From: Pisolithus tinctorius
Lineage: Eukaryota > Basidiomycota > Agaricomycetes > Boletales > Pisolithaceae
DNA length: 23,918 nt
Direction: 5' to 3'
NCBI GenBank assembly: GCA_024663395.1
Contig: JANFAH010000211.1
Span: forward strand, 1 to 23,918
Below the pieces are notes generated by a model. The model saw only the letters and a list, made by a program, of their open reading frames with translations, was not told where the DNA came from and searched no databases. A program made the position numbers and the translations under genes. Below, in pieces: positions 9,277 to 18,533 of this stretch. The number at the start of each line of letters is the position of its first letter. Within the stretch, counting starts at the first letter, position 1.

Positions 9277-9299
9277 CATGACATCACTATGATGTCATG
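9277..9299. promoter_or_regulatory. Perfect palindrome in the LTR (possible bZIP-type site)
   Basis: CATGACATCA and TGATGTCATG are exact reverse complements separated by CTA. Each arm contains TGACATCA or TGATGTCA, one transition from the CRE-like TGACGTCA. It lies about 40 bp upstream of the TATA box. A role in LTR transcription is inference. Confidence 0.4.
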
Positions 9300-9333
9300 G
9301 ACCTCATGTATGCCTCGCTGATACCTCATGTAC

Positions 9334-9344
9334 TATAATATAAG
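9334..9344 (+). promoter_or_regulatory. TATA box of the gypsy LTR
   Basis: TATAATATAAG lies about 190 bp into the LTR, downstream of the palindrome. This is the expected place for the element's promoter. Confidence 0.5.
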
Positions 9345-9505
9345 TACTGTTGCTCAATCACCCAACTAGCTCTAAGCTAGTTCATTTGGGTCTACAAGTC
9401 CTAAATCCACCTGCTTCTAACCATTTCCTCTTCTTTCTTCTTACTCTTCTCTGTTGGTTCTTGGTGCAAGCCTACAACAAACCCTGTTGTTTAGGTCTTG
9501 TCACA

Positions 9506-12137
9506 CGAAGAGCTCCACTATTGCAAGCTCACTGATGTAATCAAGGCTGCCTTTGTGGAGACAGCTGCCAAAGAATATAATGCAACCCCTTACAAATTAT
9601 TTTGGCAAGCAGATGACAACACCATCCCAGAATGAGTCTTTGGCGAGGTCTACACAGCTGACATCATGCTCCAAGAACACAAAACAATTAAGGCACAGCC
9701 CTGAGATTGTAGCCTCAAAACTGTAGTCACTGCAATTATGCTTTGGTCAGACTTGACCCACCTTGCAAATTTTGGGCATGCAGCACTCTGGCCAATCTAT
9801 CTTTACCTGGGAAACCAATCAAAATATGTTTGTGCCAAACCAAACTCCTTCGCTGCCCATCATGTTGCCTATATTCCAAAGGTGACGAGTACAAATATAT
9901 AAATGATGTAATGTGCCTGACACCCGATCCCACAGTTGTCTGACAAGATTCAAGATTTCTATTGCAAGGTCTATGGTACCAGCACTACTGCTCCCATGCT
10001 CACCCATTGTAAGTGTGAGCTGATGCAGGCCATATGGGCATTCCTTATTGATGACAAGTTCCTCCACACATATGAACACGGTATGATAATTGAGTTTCCT
10101 GATGGAGTAGTATGCAGGGTCTTTCCATGGCTTTTGACATATGCAGCTGATTATCCTGAAAAGTACATGTACTGATCACCTACACATGCCACTACCAATA
10201 ACATGTTTACAGAATTCTACTTGCTTCTATGAAGTATTTGGGGAAATACCTGTGTCCCCGCTGTCTTGTTGGGAAGGAAAATATTTCGAAACTAGGGTCA
10301 AAGAGAGATCGTCAGGTCCACAGAAAAAAGGAGCGAGTGGATAATGAGCCCTGGCCATTTTCTATTGAACATGCACGCAAAGCTATATTTGAATCTGGTC
10401 ATAGCATCATTGCGGCTGTTGTCGAGAACATTCTTGGTGCGCTGTCCCTAGTTCCTACACGGGCATGTACAAATTTTACCTCATTTGTCATACTTGCTGA
10501 CACACTGCTAGAATGCATTCTCCAAAAAGTTATCATGGTTCATGTTCAACTTCTACTGCATGTTTGTGCCCGACTTCATGCATGAATTTGAGCTTGGAGC
10601 ATGGAAAGCGACTTTAATCCACTTGATATGGATCCTATTTGAAGCAGGCAACAACAAAATTCAGGAATTCAATACATGGTAAATCAGCTTTCGTCTTCAA
10701 GACTCAAATGCTGACAATCTACAGCTTCCATTTGGTGCCAAGCTTTGGGAGGGACACGATCCGTAAGTTCAACAGTAACATGTCAGATCTCTCAAGACTG
10801 GCTGCACGAGATTTCGAGGACATCTTACAAGTGAGTACCTCATCTGTCTACTTGCAAACACACAATTTTTACACAGTACACAAGTGCATCATTCCTGTGT
10901 TTGAAGGCTTACTCCCCAAACCATATAATTCTATTGTTCTCGATCTACTATTCAAACTTGTGACATGGCATGCTTTTGGCAAACTCTGCATGCACACTGA
11001 AACAACACTGTTCCATTTTGACAACAGTACTACTCGCCTTGGTATCACCCTCCAGAAATTCTCTGACAATTGCTGTGTGGCCTACAAAACCTACGACCTC
11101 CCTTGTGAAACAGCTGCACATGCCCATCATCAAGGCTCAAAGGTGGCTAGAGCACAAGGAGGATCCAAGGCAGCAGCAGGCTCTACTGCCATGACCAAGG
11201 GAGCTGGGAGCTGCAAGCAGTGTACGTTCAACATGGGTACATACAAGCTACATGCCCTGGGTGACTACGTGGCTTCTATTTGGCTCTTTGGAACGACTGA
11301 TGACTACTCTACACAAGTGGTAAGTTAAAAAAACCTTTTTTTAAACATGCATTCTCATAATTTCAGGGTGAACTCGAGCATCGCCATGTCAAGCACTTCT
11401 ACTCCAGAACCAACAAGATTGCCTTTGCCCATGGCATTGCGAAGCACCAACAATGCGAGCATCTTTTGCAACAGATGCAACAGGCTGCACCCGACTTCAC
11501 TGATAATGAACCACTTCCAAAGTGGTCACCAGAAGTTCACTACCAGATGGCACAGAGCAAAAAAAACTACACTGACATAACAAGGTTTGTATCTGCAAAC
11601 AAGAATGATCCTGCAGTGAGAGTAAGTTGTGATCTAATCTGCTTTCGAAAACTGCTACTGATGGCTATTGACTAGGATTTTGTCAGACACATGAAGAACC
11701 ACATCCTGGGCTGCCTGCTAGCTGATATATCAGACAACAGCGAGGGCAAAGAATTTACAGTCGCTCAATGAAATCGCCTGATCATCATCAAAAACTGTCT
11801 CTATAAACACAAGTTACTACGCATGAATTATACAACATATGACCTTCGCTGTATGCAGGATTCAGTCAACCCCTGCACCCACCCTGACATTATGGTCCTT
11901 TCGAATGAGGATGAAGATAACCCCCACCCCTATTGGTACGCATGTATAATTGGTATCTTCCATGTTGAGATCCAGTATAATGGACCTGAGCTCAACGATC
12001 ATTCACTCAAATGCATTGACTTGCTGTGGGTGTGATGGTTCGCTCATGATCGGCATTTCAAGTCAGGCTGGGCCTCTCATCATCTGCCCCGTGTCAGGTT
12101 CTATCCTGAAGATGATCTTGACAACCACATAGTGTAG
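9506..12137 (+). pseudogene. Plavaka-type (CACTA-like) transposase, broken at both ends
   Basis: The translation follows the Agaricomycete Plavaka transposase family through most of its length. Readable exons are about 9506-9881, 9936-10162, 10213 to about 10470, 10512-10678, about 10725-10830, 10885-11319, 11367-11631 and 11676-12137, nearly all with GT..AG introns of about 45-55 bp. Landmarks: ATPYKLFWQ, LTHLANFGHAALWP, LTHCKCELMQAIWAFLIDD, YAADYPEK, LGKYLCPRCLV, MFVPDFMHEFELGAWKA, PSFGRDTIRKF, TYKLHALGDYVASIWLFGTT, GELEHRHVKHFYSRT, NPHPYWYACIIGIFHVE. The family's N-terminal region is absent because the gypsy LTR ends where this sequence starts, and the C-terminal end is replaced by satellite. 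In-frame TGA stops at 9633, 9702, 11769 and 12033 break it; three of these sit where the family has Arg. The catalytic residues of the family are not well enough known to me to judge. Confidence 0.8.
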
Positions 12138-12455
12138 TCACACTTAGTCACAACACATGGGCAGCCTGTGCGCCAAAACACCAACACTTATATAGACCCC
12201 GAGATGGGCCCACCTAAATAGATCAGCTGGTACATGTGGACAGGCCTGAGGGACTAAAGTGAGAGCAACATATGTACAGGCCCGTAAGTGCATTACCATA
12301 ACATATGGGAGGGCCCATGGTGGATAAGGATGTTGAAACATTTAGACAGGCCCGTGACCAATTAAGTATACTGAGCTGCTGTAAGACATGGACGGGCCTG
12401 TCCTAGTAGGTTACACCCCTGTTGCAACATCAAGGCAGGCCTGCCTATCATAACA
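12138..12455. repeat. Diverged satellite monomers (left part of array)
   Basis: About seven degenerate monomers share the ACAT..GG(A/G)(C/T)(A/G)GGCC core of the main array, for example CATATGTACAGGCCCGTAAG and ACATGGACGGGCCTGTCC. Spacing is irregular (about 40-50 bp). Greater divergence at the edge of an array is usual for satellites. The array begins directly after the broken Plavaka frame. Confidence 0.65.
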
Positions 12456-12462
12456 TGGAGAG

Positions 12463-13078
12463 TGTCAAAGTCGGACAACACCCCTGGCTCCTTCTTAGGG
12501 CGGAGTTGGAGCGGGTTGGGCTGCGGAGTACAGCGGTCAAAGTCTGAAGCAAATCCGACCACTGGGTGACGAGATATTCAACAAACAGTGAGCGGAGGGG
12601 TATGAAGGAAAGTCTCGGAGGCTGAGGTCGGAGTCAGAGCTGGAGATCAGAGGTTGGAGGTCAGATGAGAGGGCATTGGGTTCAGCTAGTGCACTGCCCC
12701 CTTGCGCGAGCTCAGCCCTCATATTTCAGAGGTGGAGCAGACTCAGAGGAAGTGGAGACGAAACTCCAGAGGGGACTGAGAGGGAGTCGAAGGTGGGGAC
12801 TTTATTCGATATTCGTACTGATTACATCAGAGTACTACGTGGCCTTATATACGATGTAGGTCAAGGGTGGTGCAGTACGGAATGTAAACCAATAAGTGTA
12901 TAGTGGGTTAGAGTCCTTCCAACACAAGGGATAGATGGTAGGGATGACAGGGACCATAACTGAGACAAGGAAACTACTACAACATGGAAGAGAGGGTAAA
13001 TACTGAAGGAGTGGAAGAATGGAGAAAACTGACATGAGGGCAGAACCCTATCTAGAATGCAGGGCCACAAGTCTGACA
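12463..13078 (-). mobile_element. LTR-like insertion within the satellite
   Basis: This block has no satellite monomers. On the minus strand it runs TGTCAGACTTG..CGACTTTGACA, with matching TGTCA/TGACA ends, a TATATAAGG box near 12853 and a downstream AATAAAG, as in an LTR. No matching 5 bp flanking duplication was found (GAGAG on the left, GCCCA on the right). A segment beginning CTTAGGGCGGAGTT occurs at 12493 and again at 13093, about 600 bp apart, so the true unit may be larger or a partial tandem copy. No coding region is present. The call is tentative. Confidence 0.35.
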
Positions 13079-13160
13079 GCCCACGTGACCAACCTTAGGG
13101 CGGAGTTCAGCGGAGTTGGTCAGAACATGGACAGGGGACCTCGGAGAGGTGTGGAGATGT

Positions 13161-13269
13161 GTCGGGAGGGTCGGAGGAGTGCAGGAACACGTCGGAGGAG
13201 GGCGGAGAAGTGCGGGAACATGTCGGAAGAGGGTGGAGAAGCGTGGGAACATGTTGGAGGAGGGTGGAG
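13161..13269. repeat. 31 bp G-rich tandem repeat, about 3.5 copies
   Basis: Copies start at 13161, 13191, 13222 and 13253, at 30-31 bp spacing, with the core GTCGGAGGAGGGCGGAGAAG. The strand is strongly purine-rich. It makes Arg/Gly/Glu-rich open frames in this stretch that should not be taken as genes. It lies between the LTR-like block and the main satellite. Confidence 0.8.
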
Positions 13270-13310
13270 TAGGTGTTAGGGGCTTATGCTGGTGTCATGG
13301 TCATGACAGA

Positions 13311-14783
13311 GAGGGTCACAACATAAGGGCGGGCCTGTCTATGATTAGAATACAAAGTTGGCAACATATGGATGGTCCCAGGAGTAATATCATTTATGGT
13401 GTTGCAACATAAAGATGGGCCTGTCAGTAATGTCATTTCATAATGTCACAACATATGAATGGGCCTGTCAACAGTAAGATGTACTGCTGTTGAAACATAA
13501 AGACGGGCCCATCACTAGTATCATTTAATAGAGCCACAATGTAAGGTCAGGCCCATCAGTAGTATTTATGCAACATATGGATGGGCCCATCCACAGTAAG
13601 ATGTACCTCTGACGAAACATAAAGACAGGCCTGTCAGTAATCTCATGTATAGCATCGCAACATATGGATGGGCCCTTCAGTAGTATTATTTATATTGTCA
13701 CAACATATGGGCGGGCCCGGCCCCAGTAAGATGTACCCTCTCGAAACATAAAGGTGGGCCCATCACTAGTATCATTTAATAGAGTCACAACATATGGGTG
13801 GGCCCTTCAGTAGTATTATTTATATTGTCACAGCATATGGACAGGCCCGTCCACAGTAAGATGTATCTCTGATGAAACATAAAGATGGGCCCATCAGTAA
13901 TCTCATGTATAGCATCATAACATATGGATGGGCCCTTCAGTAGTATTATTTATATCATCACAACATATGGGCGGGCCTGGCTCCAGTAAGATGTACCCTC
14001 TCCAAACATAAAGGCAGGCCCATCACTAATATCATTTAATAGAGTCACAACATATGGATGGGCCCTGCAGTAGTATTATTTATATTGTCACAGCATATGG
14101 ACAGGCCCATCACTAGTATCATTGAATAGAGTCACAACATATGGATGGGCCCATCAGTAATCTCATGTATAGCCTCACAACATATGGATGGGCCCTTCAG
14201 TAGTATCATGTATATTGTTACAACAAATGGATGGGCCAGGCCCCAGTAAGATGTACCCTGTCAAAACATAAAGATGGGCCCATCACTAATATCATTTAAT
14301 AGAGTCACAACATATGGACAGGCCCTTCAGTAGTATTATTTATATCATCACAACATAAAGATGGGCCTGTCACTAGTATCATTTAATAGAGTCACAAGAT
14401 ATGGATGGGCCCTTCAGTAATATTATTTATATTGTCACAAGATATGGACAGGCCTGTCAGTAGTCTCATGTATAGCATCGCAACATATGGACGGGCCCTT
14501 CAGTAGTACCACGTATATCGTCACAACAAATGGACAGGCCAGGCCCCAGTAAGATGTACCCTGTCAAAACATAAAGATGGGCCCGTCACAAATATCATTT
14601 AATAGAGTCACAACATATGGACAGGCCCTTCAGTAGTATTATTTATATTGTCACAGCATATGGATGGGCCTGTCCACAGTAAGATGTACCCCTGATGCAA
14701 CATAAAGATGGGCCTTCAGTAGTATCATGTATATCGTCACAACAAATGGACGGGCCCATCTAGCCAGATGCACCCCTGTCACA
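13311..14783. repeat. Satellite with 43/130/260 bp higher-order structure
   Basis: About 33 monomers of 43-44 bp, each with a (C/A)ACAT(A)..GGGCC core, are arranged in a higher-order pattern. Monomer type A (CCCTTCAGTAGTATTATT) recurs at 13675, 13805, 13935, 14065, 14195 and 14325: five intervals of exactly 130 bp, or three monomers. The second and third monomers alternate between two pairs (CCACAGTAAG plus AATCTCATGTATAG; CCCCAGTAAG plus TATCATTTAATAGAG), so the full unit is six monomers. CCCCAGTAAG-type anchors fall at 13721, 13981 and 14241, exactly 260 bp apart, and the next at 14544 (260 + 43). The core is a 12 bp palindrome such as GATGGGCCCATC or GACAGGCCTGTC, centred on an ApaI-like GGGCCC in most copies. 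No gene is present. Confidence 0.93.
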
Positions 14784-15060
14784 ACATAAGGACAAGTCCA
14801 TGTATGGTATTCTTAGGCAGCAGAAAGTGAGATCCAAGCTATCTACATAAGGATGGCCCATGTAAGGCATTCTCAGGCAGCAGAAAGGGAGATCAAAGGG
14901 ATCTACATAAGGACGGGCCCATCCATGGTATTCTCAGGCAGCAGATAAGGGAAAACAAAAACATAAGGCAGGCCAATCCATCGTATCATAGATAGCTCAC
15001 TGCAAATGGATGGGCCTATCCATATTGGGTTATCCCCCTGTCACAATATAAGACAGGCCC
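14784..15060. repeat. Right edge of satellite with a 60 bp sub-repeat
   Basis: Three copies of a 60-61 bp unit start at 14784, 14845 and 14905. Each has ACATAAGGA near the start, a GGCCCAT-like core (AGTCCAT in the first copy), and a shared GGCAGCAGA segment that the main array lacks. After about 14965 a few diverged monomers remain, ending with ATAAGACAGGCCCAGG at about 15060. This looks like a monomer that gained extra sequence and was then amplified. Confidence 0.75.
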
Positions 15061-15478
15061 AGGAAGACAAGAAATGAAGAAAGTGGAACCTCTCACACTA
15101 TGAAGTATCTGAATTTCCCATTATAAATTGTGTTTCATGTTGGATGATTTGCCTATTCAGTTGGAATCTCAGGCACTGGTCTATGTAGCTGTGAGCCAGG
15201 ACTCCACCATTGGAGCAGACAGGAAACATACAAAACAAATGGCAATGCTATTCAGAACAATGCATAATATTTTTATCTGAGTCTCTGCTTCATATATGCA
15301 TTCAGGTTTATGGACTTGTACCAGTATTGCCATCATGCCATGGGAATCATTCATAGGCAGGATAAAAATGCGACATCCGCATATCTCATTGTCTGTCTTT
15401 AACCTCTGACTCTTCCTCTCTCCAATCACCATCACCACTCTCACTGTTGAATTACCCCATCGTCTCATCATCAGAAAC
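15061..15478. other. Upstream region of the Zn2Cys6 gene, no gene seen
   Basis: No supported coding sequence. The last 60 bp before the ATG at 15479 are rich in C and T with CATCACCACTCTCACTG, as in fungal core promoters and 5' leaders. I see no clear TATA box close to the start. A 99-codon minus-strand open frame (15181-15480) has no recognisable features. Confidence 0.4.
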
Positions 15479-17220
15479 ATGTCGTCATCGTCATTGTCTC
15501 ACAAGCTCTTCAAGAAATCACCTGAGCTCAATGCTGTGGCCAACTGCATTCTTCAAATTTACTTCAAGGACATCGCAGAAAGCAGCAAGCTGGGAAAGGC
15601 AGACAAGATTGCGAAGTGGAGAGGTGCCATCAAGGCAATAAACGATGAACTAGTGCGTCATAGCCTCATCACACTTTTTCACTAACTGATGTATTCAGGA
15701 TGCTGTACATGACCTCATCGCTAGGATGGATGAGATTCTGATGACCCTCATCAGCATCAACACATTCTTAAAGTGGCATGAAGACCTCGGCTCGATCGAC
15801 CACCCATGGCCTGAGTGGAAGACCGCCCTAGCCCCTTCCAAAACTGACGTCACCAACCACAAGTGGCTCAACATCATCAAGCATTGATACGATTACCACC
15901 AGTTGGGCCTCCCTATGCCCTGTGTGGTGCCAACACCAACACCACCCACTCAAGAGACTGAAATGCCTATGAGCAACAAAGGAAAATGGAAAGCGACTGA
16001 GGTGGAGGTGGAGCAAATGATAGCGGAGGGCTTGCACAGGATGGAGGTGGACAATGAGGGTGAAGATGAGGCGCCAGAGAAGGAGGACAATGAGGAAGAA
16101 CCAGTACGAGGCAGGCAGAAGTGCCAAGCTGCCACAAAAATAATGACCCATCGATCCAGACATCAATCCTGCTCTATGAAGGCAACAGCGGAAACCATCG
16201 ATGAAGATGACGTTCCTGCTCAAGGCCAATCGAAACACAAGCCTCATCCACCATCGGATGGACTATATGGTCGCGCTGCCTTAGCTTTCAGAAGGACACC
16301 TTCCCCTGACCCCCATTCCTGCAAGTCGTGCCACAGACGCAAGGTCCGATGCTACAGGAACCCCGGGAAGTCCTGCTTCCCGTGTGATGGTCACAAGATT
16401 CGATGCAGCCATGCCATAGGTGGCATTACCGCTCCAACTTGACAGAATCCATCATGAACCAGGGGGAAAAAGCAAGCTCGAAGTCTGTCCCCGACGATGG
16501 AGGCCCAAGAATCCCAAAGCCCAAAGGAATGTCCCCAAAAGCGACACATTTCGATGGCTTCCAAAGCCACTGATGCTGGGGTTGGGCCCTCCAACCAGGG
16601 AAAGATGATCCCCGAGGGGTCTTCACTCAGTACGTTTCCAATTTCATGTATTTACCGCTGACTCAAATTTTATTCAGAGATTCGTATTCCTGCATTCAAA
16701 TGCAGGGATTCCTGCCCAATCCCAGGTGCTGTATGAGCAGATTGGATCATCGAGGTTGGCCCATCCATTGTGCAGGGGGTAGAGGAATCTACGGTAGCAG
16801 GTACGTTTAATCACTCCACATCTATGCTAAGTATTGTCATTAACCCTTGTATTCAAAGCAGAAACCCACCCATCGACAACAGCAGCACCCGTCCAACCCA
16901 CAACCGCTGCAACTCCCAGCGCACTGTCACCTGTCTGTGCCCCAATCGCCAATATTTTGCAAACATCCAACACAATCAAACAGCGAATCACAGATTTGGA
17001 ACGTCAACTCTGCGATGCTGAGGCCCACCGCCAATACTATGGGGATTGAATGTACAATTTCCAAATACAACAGGACGAGACCATGCAAACACTGGACAGG
17101 ATGGCATGTGAGCTGGAGGCTCTGCGTATTTGGGTGTATGGATGAGCATTGGGTGATGACCTCATTGATCTCTTTGGGCCTCTGGCAGATGAGACAAGGG
17201 TGGATAGGACAGCAGGGTGA
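15479..17220 (+). pseudogene. Zn2Cys6-cluster protein with C-terminal coiled coil, decayed
   Basis: Exon 1 (15479-15652) starts MSSSSLSHKLFKKSPELN and ends at a GTGCGT donor; intron 15653-15698 ends TTCAG. Exon 2 (from 15699) encodes HPWPEWKTALAPS, an acidic linker, then CKSCHRRKVRCYRNPGKSCF followed by PCDGHKIRC. This is C-x2-C-x6-C-x7-C-x2-C-x6-C, the exact GAL4-type binuclear zinc spacing, at about 16318-16404. The frame continues past TGA at 16440 and 16455 to a GTACGT donor near 16630. Later exons encode a Pro/Thr/Ala-rich linker and a heptad-like segment, IKQRITDLERQLCDAEAHR and MQTLDRMACELEALRI, ending near FGPLADE. Further TGA stops are at 15885, 16734, 17047 and 17143. The zinc cluster is near the middle, not at the N-terminus as in most Zn2Cys6 regulators. 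Target and role are unknown. Similar proteins recur as unnamed families in Agaricomycetes. Confidence 0.65.
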
Positions 17221-18533
17221 ATGAGGCTGTCTATAATTTTACTCCTCTGTGGTATATACAATGTCTTTTTATATTTCGCATTTTAATTGACCACTGCAGC
17301 CGCATCATATACTCAACATTTACTTAGAGTGAGAAAAAGACAATGGCTAGACAGCCAACAGAATTGCGAAGGATAATCTCATTCTACTAAAACAACTGCT
17401 GATGTATCCCAATAGGCAGAAGCTTAGCGAATGCATGGCTTTGCGATATAGCATAGTTAACATGAAATTTAAAAAATGAGATAGCGGGATGGTCTCATTC
17501 TGCTCAAACCGGAGTCGATGGAGCCTGATAGATGGAACCCAAATGTGCGGGCTATGCTATTTACAGCGTTCACTTGGGATTTACAAAACACAATAACAGC
17601 TAATAATAGGATAACAATGCAAAGAAAGATATCAGCCTGCAAAAACAGCATTCTGTGGATCCTGATAGGCACATCTGAGTCTGCTAATACAGCTGCTGAT
17701 GAATCCCAATAGATGGACACCTGGCAAACAAGCAGCTATGCTATTTACAGCATTCACTTGGGAGTTACAAAACAAGATAATGGCTAATAATAGGATAACA
17801 ATGCAAAGGAAGATGTCAGCCTGCAAAAACAGCATTCCATGGATCCTGATAGACAGAACCCTTCCAAATGAGCAGCCTGTGCAATATGCAAGGTTGATTA
17901 TGGACTGTCTCGACCTGCTAACATGGCATTCGATGGATCCTGATAGATGGAACCCTTCAAAGTGAGTGGACTGTGTGAGATGCAAGGCTGAGAGCAATTG
18001 GTCATCGGATGTAAATGCAAAGCAATATTCTCATTGCGCTAACGTAGGATCCAAGGTATGCCCACAGGTGGGATATGTGCAAACAAGCGGAGTGTGAGAT
18101 TTGCAAGGTTCAATTCAGGGAAAAAGTTGCATTCTGCTATTGCTGGAGCCAATGTATTTTGATAGGTGGAAGCTTGGCAAATGAGTGGATAAATATGCCT
18201 CAGCAGATGGAAATACAACCAAGGGCATTCAGCCAGTCACTAGTGCCCAATTCACCCTCTGCAGTGAGCAATAAATATTCTGTTTCCCAACAATGGTTTG
18301 TTGCCATTCATCTCAGCCTGCAGATGCATGAGCCTTTCCAGACAGATGATAGACATACTCATGTCATACCAGACATATCCACAATGGAAATAAAACATGT
18401 GAAAGGTGAATGAATGGGCTAGCTTGCCACTTGACATCTCCTGCGAAGTACCTGCTGACCCGCCCATCAGCTACAGGGTGGAATGCAAGGGCAGGGGACA
18501 GAAACTGCAGGTTCACATTGAGCTAACATATAA
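17221..18533. other. Non-coding interval with dispersed repeats
   Basis: No supported gene. The interval lies between the 3' ends of the Zn2Cys6 gene and the minus-strand KDZ gene. It holds the 118 bp tandem pair at 17551-17852 and at least six scattered copies of a motif like TGATAGATGGAACCCTTCC. Open frames here (for example 17699-17965 and 17632-17997) are built from these repeats and show no protein family. Confidence 0.5.
17551..17852. repeat. Tandem pair of about 118 bp, 184 bp apart
   Basis: Copies lie at 17551-17667 and 17735-17852 and are nearly identical. Both start GCTATGCTATTTACAGC, run through AATAATAGGATAACAATGCA and end GGATCCTGATAG. The copies differ by single substitutions, mostly transitions. 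Each is followed by a version of the dispersed AATAGATGGA motif, so the duplicated unit is about 184 bp. Confidence 0.85.

Larger units (their letters stand above)
6198..9505 (+). mobile_element. Ty3/gypsy chromovirus, 5'-truncated
   Basis: The element contains the pol part of a Ty3/gypsy retrotransposon and one LTR at the 3' end. Gene order RT, RNase H, integrase, chromodomain identifies it as a chromovirus-type gypsy. Gag, protease, primer-binding site and 5' LTR are absent. Its left edge meets the Harbinger right terminus exactly, so the missing half was lost by rearrangement at or beside that element. Its right edge cuts into a Plavaka transposase gene. Confidence 0.85.
9146..9505 (+). 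repeat. Gypsy 3' LTR
   Basis: The LTR begins TGTTACGATACGTAC after the polypurine tract and appears to end TTGTCACA at 9505, because Plavaka coding sequence starts straight after. Length is about 360 bp. It contains the TATA box at 9334-9344 and the perfect palindrome at 9277-9299. The exact 3' edge could be two bases earlier (CA at 9502-9503). With no 5' LTR present, its age cannot be estimated from LTR divergence. Confidence 0.75.

Noticed and set aside
13019..13412. Arg/Gly/Glu-rich open frames (86 and 98 residues) that look like low-complexity proteins
   Set aside because: They are translations of the 31 bp G-rich tandem repeat in different frames and have no start context or family.
12150..15060. 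CRISPR array
   Set aside because: The repeats are direct monomers without unique spacers, and the context is a fungal nuclear genome.
15181..15480. A 99-residue minus-strand open frame with a hydrophobic tail
   Set aside because: No recognisable motif, and it occupies the likely promoter of the Zn2Cys6 gene.
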